From assembly GCF_014529535.1 (NCBI RefSeq), contig NW_023503373.1, positions 124,001 through 188,000 on the forward strand: a stretch of DNA of 64,000 bases, written 5' to 3'. This DNA comes from Bradysia coprophila. Taxonomy: Eukaryota > Arthropoda > Insecta > Diptera > Sciaridae. Each line of letters opens with the position of its first letter. The first letter of the stretch is position 1. The position numbers were made by a program, and so were the translations under genes. Positions 42,969 to 55,717 of this stretch are shown here, in pieces. The notes under the pieces were generated by a model that had not been told where the DNA came from, did no database searches, and worked only from the letters and a program-made list of their open reading frames with translations.

Positions 42969-43417
42969 TTCCCTTGCGTAGTAATGTACTATTAACGCTT
43001 CCTTGTGTGAAAATGACGCTTTGTTACAAAGACTTGCGTGAGAAAGATTTTGAATTTCGACCGCACTTACGACGTGAATTGAGCTATTTTTCAATGTGAT
43101 TTCATACGGATTGTATTGGATTTTTACAATTTTTAAGCTAAGTTCATCTGGTGTACCTGTAAATTGAGGTAGTAATTGCTTTATCAAAAAAAAGCAAATT
43201 ATTCTCGGAAAGAACAAAATAATTACAATCTCTTACATCACTCACTGAAATTAGTGATTCACTAAAAAATTGTAATACAAACAACAGCGCTGCTAATTAT
43301 GTACATACAATCATTGCATCGCAATGATCTCGACAACGATAAATGACCCATATGTAGTAATTTTTCATTTGCATTTAGTAACTAGCAGTAGTTGATTAAG
43401 CGAGTTGAATAAAAGGC

Positions 43418-45387
43418 ATGCATACTATTCGTCAAATTATTTTATTATCTTTCGCTTTCATACGGACTAATGGTCAACATAATCCAAACTTTAAGCACAA
43501 TCGCAGAGCTATTGTACAACTTTTCGAATGGAAATTTGCTGACGTTGCTAACGAATGCGAGACCTTTCTCGGTAAACACAACTTTGGCGGCGTTCAAGTA
43601 TTTTATTAGAAGTTCATTAAACATTACTAGATTCAAGACGGACGCTTTCCTCAGGTGTCACAAGTGAATGAGAATATAATAATTAAAGGTCGACCTTGGT
43701 GTGAACGTCTACAGCCGATGTCGTTTAAAATTTTAACAAGATCGGGAAATTCTCATGAATTTCTCGACATGACCAGACGATGTGAAAAAGTAGGAGTTCG
43801 TGTCTATGTGGACATCGTGATTAATCATATGGCTGCAGCTCAAACAGAAATGATCGGAACGGCCGGATCTACTGCTACGTATAAAAATTATCCGAGTGCG
43901 GGATACACTGAAAAAGATTTTCATCGGACCTGCTCGATCCAAAGTTATTTTGATGCGTTTCAAGTGCGTAACTGTGAATTAATTGGAATGCCAGATTTGA
44001 ATCATGGATCGCAGTATGTGCGTAGCAAAATTGTAAGCTTTATGAACTACTTGATCGATTTAGGAGCTGCTGGATTCCATGTGTTACATTGCAAACACAT
44101 GTGGCCGAATGAATTGAATGTAAATAAATAACGTTTTTGTGTGCACGGGAGGTGAATCTCACAGGGAAATTTTTCGTAGCGTCACACGCAAGTAACGTCA
44201 CATTTCTGGGAGATTCATCTCTCGCGAACTGAAAATAGGATCTTGAGAAAAAAATTGTTAGTTGAGTGGTTTTAGGACATCTACGATGCATTGAACAATT
44301 TACGGGAAGATTTTGATTTTGAACCTGGAGCTCGGCCTTTCATAATGCAAGAAGGTTTTGATGTAAAATATTTTTCCATTTGTTGATGATTATTGAGACT
44401 CGTACTTTTAGTTCTTGACTTTGGTGAGGAGCCCGTATCTAAGTGAGTACTAAATAGTTTCAATCTTAAGATTGGATCCCCGACTAAATTTTTAATCTGA
44501 AGCAATAACCGGTCGGTTGAGTCCGCTTATTGAAACGATTTTAAACTAGATGAATATTTGCGAGTTAATGACATTATATCTATTTAGAACTGAATACACA
44601 AGTTTCGGTGTTGTGACGGAGTTCCTCTACTCCAGAGATCTATCGCAAATTTTCGGAGATGGAAACAACCTTACTGAGTTGTTTAAACTAGGTCCAGAGC
44701 TTGGATTTCTACAATCAGACGATTCATTAGTATTTGTAATAATTTTTACCGAATTATTTTTTGCTAATACTAATACAGCACACCCACCAGGTTGACAACC
44801 ACGACACACAAAGAGCATTTAGTTCAAATGATAAAATGTCGTTAAACTTCAAATCGAGAAAGAGATACATAATGGCTAACGCCTTTTTGTTAGCCTATCC
44901 ATTCGGTACGATTCGCTTAATGAGCTCCTACAATTTTAGCGAATATGACATTCAGCAAGGTCCACCGATGGACGAAAACGAGAAAATACTTTCGGTCACT
45001 CTTGACGACGATGGAAATTGTGAAAACGGTTGGATATGTGAACATCGATGGAAACCCATCGTGCAAATGGTTAATTTTCGAGTGAATGTTCATGGCACAA
45101 GTATAACGAAACGGAGAGTATTTGACTGGAACACTGTCGGTTTTTGTCGGGAAGACAAAGGATTTATTGTTTTTACCAGCAGGAACTTTAGTTCTTTAGT
45201 TGGAAATCTAATTTTCGTATGTGTGCCTGAGGGAAAGTATTGTGATGTGATTGCAGGATATGATGAAAATGGAAATTGTTTGAGTATAGTTGATGTGGAT
45301 AGTGAGAGCGAGGCAATTTTATTTAAGACCGAAGGCAGTAATAACAACGGAATTTTAGCCGTTCATGTTGGATCACGGCTTGATTAA
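43418..45387 (+). CDS. alpha-amylase paralog lacking the catalytic nucleophile (Amy-4)
   Basis: Six exons, 43418-43597, 43655-44119, 44276-44354, 44412-44442, 44588-44735, 44791-45387, give 499 residues with consistent phases. The join at 44354/44412 restores [10 protein letters not shown] and uses a weak GTTTTG donor, so it is the least certain. The protein has a signal-like start and clear amylase blocks ([28 protein letters not shown]). The canonical GFRVDAAKH block reads GFHVLHCKH: the nucleophile Asp is Leu and the chloride-binding Arg is His. The acid/base Glu and the VDNHD aspartate remain. Such a protein should not hydrolyse starch by the normal mechanism, yet no frame break is seen, so it may be a pseudoenzyme or a young pseudogene. 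A TATA-like ATAAAAGG (43409-43416) lies only a few bases before the chosen ATG, leaving start and promoter use unclear. AATAAA at 45516-45521. Confidence 0.8.
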
Positions 45388-45950
45388 ATTATTCGTACAG
45401 AACTACTGAACTTTGACTTTGTTTACTGAAAGAATCACTCTCACACAAGATTGTATGGTGGTAAATCGCATCAACAATACAAGTTGACGTTATGGTATTG
45501 TATAGATATACAATTAATAAACTATCTGAAGAAGAAAGTCTCCTGGTTATCTTTTGCAAAATTTCATTTTTTTTAAGTGTACATCAAAACAACGAATAGG
45601 AAAAGATACTCACATCAAGCATCCGACTCAAAAAGTCGTAACTGTAACAAAATCAACAATAATTGATAACAAGTCGACTCGATAGACGCTCGTATGCAAA
45701 TACGATTTTTATTTAGTCGCAGTATGAACGCGCGTATATTTTAACAAACATCGATGTTCTACTGAAATCTGTTGAACTAAACTAAACCGTCGCATGTAAT
45801 ATACAATTTCAATTTTAGTCAGTGATGAGCACGGGTTCACTGAAAACATTAAATGGCACTGTGCTTGAGTTGAGAATAAAAAACGAGTTTCTTCATTAAG
45901 AATATTAAAATTGTGTTTTGCGTCATTGGTGGCTGTTATTGAAAAACACC
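45388..45950. other. intergenic spacer between Amy-4 and Amy-5
   Basis: AT-rich, with the Amy-4 polyadenylation signal at its left. The Amy-5 promoter should lie in the right half, but no convincing TATA box is seen. Confidence 0.4.
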
Positions 45951-47732
<1,782 letters not shown>

Positions 47733-47820
47733 ATTCAATTTATTTCGGTAAAAAGTATCATGAAACAGTCTTCAACAACAAAAAAATGTCAACCATTTAC
47801 ATCCGGAAAACAACGGCTGT

Positions 47821-50800
47821 CTAATTTATCTTGTGGTACTTTTCTTTATACAGATTGAGCCAGCGGTTTGTGCAGTCCATTGAACAGAACATGTTGCTAA
47901 AAATGATGTGCGACAAACTCTTATTCCTGAGAAATAAATAACGCAAGCCGTTAGCACTAAAAAAATCTTACAAACAAATTTCTTACTTCTTGAGCAAAAG
48001 AAAATAACATTCGGTAAAGAGAAGCGAAGAACAAGCGTCATTTCCACATTTTGTAGCCGGTCCATCCATGATTCGTGCCTGAATTTCGCGAGGAAACATA
48101 CCATCGTCTAAGTTGTCACAAACAGTTTGACAGAATGTAAGAGACGAGTAAAGAGCTTTTAGTCCAAGTTCGACGAGGCTGTGTGGTGTTCTAGTCGTTG
48201 GAAGGTGAATTTTTCTCATTCCGTTCGGTAAAGTTGTACGTTTACTTTGATCGGGTAGAAATATCATCATCACATCAGCACTAGGAGAAGAGATGAACTT
48301 TAATAGGTGAAGTACAAAGTCAGTATACATTTTACATTTAACCTGTTACAGACGGCAACAGTTTTATTATTGGGTCTATTACTTCCATCGATCAAAGTAG
48401 TTTTAATCGGTTGATTTCAAATCTTGTACTTCAATTTTTTAACATGCATTTTACTATATAAAGGACAATATTACCCTGAGCTTGTCATTATTTTTGTCGT
48501 CGTTATCGATAACAGATGTGACTGGTTAAATTTCTAATAAGGTAAATGATGGAGAGTTGACCTAGTGGAAAAGTGATCTTAAGTTGTCCGTGTAAATTTG
48601 TATGAAGAAAAAATGATCGGTCAACTCACCATCCAATAAACCGCGAGTTGTCCTATGACGTTTGTATATGGGACAATTCACGATTTGTTGAACTTGTAAG
48701 AAATCGGACAACTCACGGTTCACGTAGGTTAACTCTGCATTTTTATTAATTAATTAACTTTGTTAAACGAAATCTTCAATAATTAATAAAATTTATGTTA
48801 ATTAAGTAAACAAAAGATAAATCTTTCAAATAAAAGTGGTTCCATGTAACATAGTTCCAAAATCGATGAGAAATTCAAGTTCAAAGTTTGGTCTTGTCAA
48901 TTTAGGTCAACTCTCCATCATTTACCTTAATACTTTATATTTCACTAACCCAAACATTTCACTAGAATACAGAAGTTATCGAATCTACGTCATTCGACTG
49001 AAGTTGTCCCGGACGAGAATTACAGTTCGATAATGTCGCATGACTTATGGCCTCCAAATGTTCGATTGCGCGACTTTGTTAACTAGGGAACGAAATATAC
49101 TGGAGTGTCGAGTCGATGGACATTTTTTTTTGTTGAAGTGAACTAGAATTGATTGACCTATTATGTTAAAGTCCAGTTGATCGTTTTTTCTTTTTCTTTT
49201 CTTTTATTTTTGACGTGGAAACTTGAATAGAAACTTGTGCGAATTGCATTTGATTTTGATTTGTAATTGATCTTTTTTGATGCTATTTCAATGCTTTGAT
49301 TTAATTTGATAATGTGCCGTTTTTGATTGACAAATGTTGTAGAAGAATTTGACAAATTGTACTTTTTGAATACGCCAGTAGGGTCGATACCCGTTGGTGG
49401 ATAATAAATAAATAATAATAAAGTTGTTTCAATAATATGTATTTTGCTATGAAGACTGCATTAACTGAATAGGAATTGTCGAATCTACTATTTCTGATGT
49501 TCAAAGTTTCTTTTTCAACAGATTGGTGAAAAATCTTTGACTTCATAAGTTTAAACATAAGATTTGCTATATAAGAGAGCATAAAACCACCAGAATTCGC
49601 TTTTGTATTCGTTGTCTATAACAGATGAAACAGCTTCCTCAGAATGCAGTTTCGAGAACTTTTAATATGAAAATTAAGGTCAACTATTACGACCATTATT
49701 AAGTCTTTGTCAACTCGAAATTGGAGCTGTGTTCCTGTCAGAGCTTTTCTAGGTTGATAAATTAAACTCGCCGATAAACTGATATAACGCAAGGCTACTT
49801 TTTGTCGTATCGACTATCGGATGAGATTTTATCTCTATCTGCGTCATCTGCATTCTCCTATCAATTTATCAAAGTTAAATTTAACCAGATTTTTGAGTTT
49901 ACCGAAAAGTTACCAGTGCTGCTAAACTATAATGGGAATTGAGCGTTTCCTATTTCGTTTGAGTAGTCGTTAGTGAAATATTTAGGTGTAATTTGAATGA
50001 TGTCTGTTTAGTCATTTAAACCTAAATATCGTTACATATTTTCGAAAGAATACATCCTGTAACGAAGCCTTGATCGATAATCTATTAAAAATCTGAACTG
50101 TGTGTAAAACAAGCATTCACAAACTACACACTCATTCACTGAATGGATCTAATTCCGTAGCTATCTGCATTTTAATTACGTCGGATTCATCGATATAACA
50201 AAACAAATTAGTCAGTTTGCCAACAATTAGAAATCACGAATATTAGCACTTTGAACTCAATACACGTTTACCTCACAACACTTTCCGACCAGTAGTCGTA
50301 GTGCAATTTCAAAAATTTCTCGTATATCACAGGATAGTAGGTGAGACGGCTATTATTAAACACTCGCACGTGGGTTAACATTTTGCTCACGATGCCTGGA
50401 AGATATTCTAGTGAACAGCCTGAAAGTATGAAACGCTATTTCTTAATATATTCGAAATTCCCTTGCGGGCTTGCTGCAACTACCGTCTGCTTCAAAGACT
50501 TCTAACTCAGGAAGAGTGATTATTTTAGTAGGAATTTGCACAATTTTGTTATCATTGAAGAGTAGCTCGTTTAAATGAACACAGTTTGCTAATTCAGTTG
50601 GAATTTTAGTGAGTAGATTTTTACTGAAGTCCAGCGTTTCAAGATTCACCATTTTTCCAATATCTGATCAAAGAAAGAAAATTGCACGATCTCCCTTTGT
50701 CACAAAATTAAATCAATGGCAATACCTTTAGTAATCTCTGTAATTTTATTATCACTACAATTAAATCTGCACAGTTTCGTCATCAGTGTGAACGTAGGAG

Positions 50801-51065
50801 GTAATTCACTGATTTGATTCTTTGATACATCTAAAAACTCCAAATTAGCTAACAAACAAATGCCATCAGGAATTGTTTTGAGCATATTGCCACCCAAATG
50901 AATGAACCGCAAATTGGTGAATTCAAACAACCATTCGGGAATCGACGGAATAAAATTTTCTTTCAAATAAATTTCTTCCACATTTTCAATATGTTCCAGC
51001 AAATCTTCGGGAAATTGACGAAAATCCCGATAGCTCCAATGCAATGTATTATTGTTCATTTTCAC
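47821..51065 (-). CDS. leucine-rich-repeat protein with C-terminal cysteine motif
   Basis: Five exons in transcription order: 51065-50726, 50663-50484, 50419-50272, 48280-47987, 47926-47821, totalling 355 residues. Donor and acceptor signals and phases all agree; the third intron is about 2 kb, the others short. Residues 25-175 form about seven LxxLxLxxNxLxxIP repeats (for example LRFIHLGGNMLKTIP, LEFLDVSKNQISELP). The C-terminal part has no repeats and contains CGNDAC, then FTEC and FCSMDC, a spacing that could bind zinc. There is no signal peptide or membrane segment, so it is probably intracellular. The arrangement recalls short LRR proteins such as LRRC58 or LRRC28, but I cannot name an ortholog. 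No function is claimed. Confidence 0.85.
48281..50271. other. large third intron of the LRR gene
   Basis: The 2-kb intron holds a foldback MITE (48538-48929) and AT-rich DNA; no other gene is seen. Confidence 0.6.
48538..48929. mobile_element. MITE in the LRR gene intron
   Basis: Inverted ends TAAGGTAAATGATGGAGAGT and its inverse ending ACCTTA, each continuing through TGACCTA, enclose about 390 bp. The GGACAACTC motif recurs inside. Non-coding. Confidence 0.65.
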
Positions 51066-51589
51066 ACGATCTTTATTTTGTGAACAGAAAATATTATTGT
51101 TGATAGTGACACTATTCGTGTGGGATCGCGAATTTTAACTGGTTCAAGTGTAATTTTAATTCATCTCAAAATCGTAGAAGTTTATTTTAGTAACAGGTTG
51201 GTTTTTTAAATCATCCGGCGGGACATCTATTGCTGAAATCGAACTACTATCCGATGTTCAGGCGTTTGCGACATAAATTACACAATCTCTAGATGGTCGA
51301 TGATGTTTTACGCCTAAATCTTATTCTCTCTTTATTTTGCCATCATTGGCAAACAAGTATACATTTAGGAAATAAGTAACTGAGAGAGTTTACCATCAGG
51401 GGCAAAACAATGAATGAGTAAAAAGTTTGTGATTAGTTGCACTTATATCAAATTAAGAATTTATAAACTTGCCCTTCAACATTCAACATGTATCTAATTT
51501 TACACGCAGCACGCAGAACCCTTCGGACATTATTTATCACTAGCAGGTGTCACCTGCTGATATCCAAAGTGATTTTGTGAGTAATATAA

Positions 51590-51714
51590 CTTAGGTAATT
51601 GTTTGAATTTTATTGTCTTTTTGACTAAAAGTGGGTTGGTAGTCCGCACAAAAGATGCGAGCTATAAACCCACTTTTAGTCCAAAAGACAAAAAAATCCA
51701 AACCTAGGTTACTT
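51590..51714. repeat. foldback repeat
   Basis: GACTAAAAGTGGGTT and its inverse AACCCACTTTTAGTC lie about 30 bp apart. Outer pairing continues through a TTGTCTTTT / AAAAGACAA block and a TAACYTAGG / CCTAGGTTA block. Confidence 0.55.
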
Positions 51715-51774
51715 GCCACTCGGCACTAGGTCATAGTTTTAAAAAAATGTCCATCTCACTTGGGACCTTTTCTT

Positions 51775-51999
51775 CGATATTTCTAGAAGAAATTTGTGCG
51801 ATATTAGATGCGTTCATAGTAACACAGAACATATCTGACCAAATCATATTCATCTGCTAAGACAGCCAAACGAAAGTACTATCTTCGTTCAAATTCACCA
51901 CAGCTTTATCTCTCGAAGCATGGGAATCGCTACAAAGCTTAGCACAACTAAACAGAGTCGATTTAATATGGGTACCAGGCTACTCAGATATCGAATGAT
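51775..51999 (+). pseudogene. RNase H domain relic of a non-LTR retrotransposon
   Basis: In one frame the sequence reads EEICAILDAF, then FIC-stop-DSQ, then AWESLQSLAQLNRVDLIWVP and GYSDIE before another stop. The DSQ and the xLIWVPGxxxIEG-type block are typical of the RNase H domain in I- or R1-like LINEs. Two in-frame stops and loss of frame afterwards show it is dead. No reverse transcriptase remains next to it. Confidence 0.6.
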
Positions 52000-54887
52000 A
52001 TCCGTGTGATTTCGGATAGCTTATTTCATGGGAACAGACTGGTGTCAAGTCGTAATTTGGAAGTGGTCATCCTATTTCCAAATTGTGATGATCAGATCTT
52101 TAACCCGATCTCACCTCTAAGTGTTGAAGCTCGCACAATCATGCGAGATTCCCCGACACCCCGTGGATACCTCTGAGTTCCATATTCTAGAACAGTTCAA
52201 ACTTGTAAAATAATGGAAATTAACTTAACCTATTAGATTAACATCGACATAATAAAGGTTTTTAACATCCCCTAATTGCAGCTTTTTTTCCTGCAGCCAG
52301 AAATGAACATTTCATCATCTCTTGCGTTAGATGAATGATTAATCTAGTACATGAAAGACAGTTCTACCTGATGTCTTAGTATCTTTGGTTGGATTTTTAT
52401 TTTTGTTTTGACAAAAGGTAGGTTACCTTGTCATTAAGCACTATCTTGAGTATGCGAAAGGAATGTGTTGACTCGTCTTTGCACATTAACCTATAAATTA
52501 TTTTAAAAAAAATCTGTGTCATCTTATATTAAGAATTGCCAGTAAAGCCTAACTCAATCGCAATAAAATACAAAACCAATAGAATTCTTGTTACTAATTG
52601 AACACTAAACCAACACATTTTATCTGCATTAATTGTACAATAAAAATCGTGACTCTTAACTGGAAGTGCAAGATAAGTGTTGGTCTTGTGGTGATCTCAC
52701 AGCACACGTGAAATAAGTGACACTTTGCCATGCTTATTGCACGGGGATTTTATTAGTTTATTATATTAGAATAAACGTGTTCTGTCTATCAAGCAAACTG
52801 CTAGTGAATTACGCGACTTCTGTAGTAACAGTCAGCTCAAAAATCTCTTAGATAAGATTAAGCTGTTGACTTCTTTTTTGCCATAATTACTGGCAGAGGT
52901 CACCTGATTTGCCAATTAACAGGTAAAGATTATTTTTTCTCAGATTTTTCTGGGAAAAACAGAAGCAGAACAATCTTCTCTGAAGTGACTTTAATTAAGT
53001 GGGTGATTGTTAGTACATTTTTGCACGTAGCTCAATATCAATTTATGATTGTTGAATGACAATATTGATAAGATGTTCAATTTATCATCAAAGTGATGCA
53101 ACTTTTGAGATTTGTATGTTAGAACAAATTGTATTATTGCAACAGAACCACCAGCTAACCATAGTGCACCATTTCGTTAAAAATCATTCATTCTGTAAGT
53201 TAGGATTTTAGTCTTATTAAAATAGCCTTTCTATTTAAATCTTCACAGGAGCTCATCTTATCAAAAGTGACGAAGTACGTGCCGATTATACATATCAGCG
53301 AGCTCCCGCCATAGATAATAAAGTACCTACAGCTGTGAAAATGTCGTGTGTTTAATAGCCAAAATTATGGGAAATACAATATCAAAACCGAGTATATTGC
53401 TTTGAAATAAGCGCAATCAAGTTCGAGATGCCACTTGTCAAATGGTCAGTATAACGTACCTGTTGCCAATTGCCATTCATTTCATTTCGAGAACCGATAA
53501 CGAACAATATGTTCAATTAGTGATTATTAATTACAAGAGATAAGGATTTCGTTGTAAATATTGTCATGGAATTTGGAAAAAACAGATAGCCAGCTAGCGG
53601 CATAGCGTCCGTCACAGGCACACTTATACCTTAACCTTTGATGCTGATAAATCTTAGTTTTTCGAGCTTCATATCAACGTCACTTGGTTAAAATGAATTG
53701 CAGTTAATCTAGAAATTCTTACGATGGTTGATAGTAAGAGGATATTTAAACAAGAGAAGTAGCAGATGATTTGCGGCGATAGAACGTGTCTTGTTTGTTC
53801 AACGGAATTAACTAAAGACCAATAACCAACCTACGATTTCGTTGTGGAAAATTTGTACAATTTCAAGTATGCCGCTTCCTGTATCCAGATTGTAGATTTT
53901 TCATTAACACAATCTCTTTTCTAACTAATTTATCACAAACTTGCTATGATCTTAAATGATAGTAGTCATAAACCAATAAAGCTGACAATAACGAAAATTA
54001 TTGACGCAGCACTACTTGGTGTAAATAAACAAATTTTATCTTTGACACCTTACAATGATGGATTGAGTGATGTTTGATTCTTTTTGCATGATAAAATTTT
54101 TGTTTAAAAATAAGATGACTTAGCCAAACTTTCAACACAGATTTATGCACATCAGATCTGTGCATCTGTGAAAGGTGAAGTGATCAATGCATCAACTATC
54201 GATCTTCTCCTTTTCAGCTTTTCTCAAAAGACTAGATTTTCTTTTCTAAAGTATCTTAACCCATATAGCGTTACTTACCTTTTAAAATTGAAGGAGAGCC
54301 TTACGAAGCTCGATTTCTTCTCTCTATTTTTAATCCACAAGTCGCTGCAATAGTAACTCTAAACAAAAGACTTAAAGAAAATCATGTAAGATAGTAGATT
54401 GAATAAGTGAATGTATTTTCCAAAATCTTTATTTAGTAAACAATGACGACCAACGGTCGATTAGTTAACAGCCGCAACATCGCGATTTCTACAAGTTCGA
54501 GAAAAGTATTTCAATTTTCATTGTCGAATGACTTTTATCGCTTTGTGTCATCAAAGTAAAATTGACAATCAATCCTTCGACACGAGAACTTTTTATCAGC
54601 ATCAAGTGCTGCTTATCGCTTCAATTTAAAAAGTTTTAATTGGAACAATAAAAATGTTAGGAACCCAATTTGATTATGAAACTAACACACTTGCAGTATC
54701 GATATCGAAGATTTAAACACCTTCTTAAACCTTAAACACTGCAAATCTAAAAAGTTCGTCGAACATTTGTGTGAAGGTGATGCGCTCAAAAATGTTATGT
54801 TAACAGTAAACTTTTGTCTGAAATTTTCTGAAGATCAAAAGTCTACGTACCTTTACGTGTGGTAATGTCTTCTCTATTAAATTTAAC

Positions 54888-55246
54888 CACGGCAGAGTAA
54901 AATAAACCAGGCAGGAGCGGTTCATTTTCGAAACGTCAAATAAGGGACCTAAGGGCAGAAGGAATCGAATGGATCAGAAATTTAGACATTGAGATTTGAA
55001 GTGAACGAGTAATCGTTTTGACCTTTGACTAAGTGTTTTTTTTTTTAACGAAAAACTGATTTTGTAATACAATGTAACGTCCCATACGATTAATAAAAAA
55101 AAGACCTAATACACTGTATGAAAATGAACTCAAATGAACACTGATATAAATTGAAAAATTTTATTCGCAAAAAATATAGGGCTACTAGATTATTCAGGTC
55201 CCTAGTCAAATCAGCGCTCCTGCCTGGTTAACTTTACTCTGTCGTG
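54888..55246. mobile_element. 359-bp MITE with target-site duplication
   Basis: The direct repeat ATTTAAC (54881-54887 and 55247-55253) flanks inverted ends CACGGCAGAGTAAAATAAAC and, reversed, CACGACAGAGTAAAGTTAAC, which continue through CAGGCAGGAGCG. Non-coding. Confidence 0.7.
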
Positions 55247-55351
55247 ATTTAACAAACACATTTTCACTTATAAAAAGTAATATACACATTCAGCCAAAGC
55301 CGACCGAATTTTTCACAGACGGGTATCGCCAGTGCAATTTTCGAATCTGTT

Positions 55352-55717
55352 ATAGGTTTGTTCCAAGGCATATGAATTGTCAAATTTCATCCACAGAACC
55401 ATAACCTCAATCAATGAAAGTCTAAAACAGGTATGCTCGATCGGCGAATTCGTCTTAAACGCACTCACATTTTATGTCAAAATAATATGAAAATGAGTGC
55501 GTTTAAATACGAAAATCAAATTTTTATGTCCTCCTGGCGGACAATAGACCCTACCGGTTTTACACTTTCATTGACCTCAATAATATTTCTGTGTAAATCT
55601 CGTAGGCAACGTTGCTCGATTTGTATGAAATATCACGTAAGCGACGTTGCTGTGGATGAAATTGTCGTTGTTCGGGTTGTCAAAGTTCGTGTTTACAGTT
55701 ACTTGGAACAAACCTAT
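55352..55717. mobile_element. MITE with 16-bp perfect terminal inverted repeats
   Basis: ATAGGTTTGTTCCAAG at 55352-55367 is perfectly inverted at 55702-55717. An internal inverted pair, AAACGCACTCA / TGAGTGCGTTT, lies at about 55456-55506. No clear duplication. Confidence 0.55.

Noticed and set aside
47826..48330. Two overlapping minus-strand frames near the Amy-5 end read as separate small genes
   Set aside because: They are exons 4 and 5 of the LRR gene plus intron sequence; phases join them to the exons at 50272-51065.
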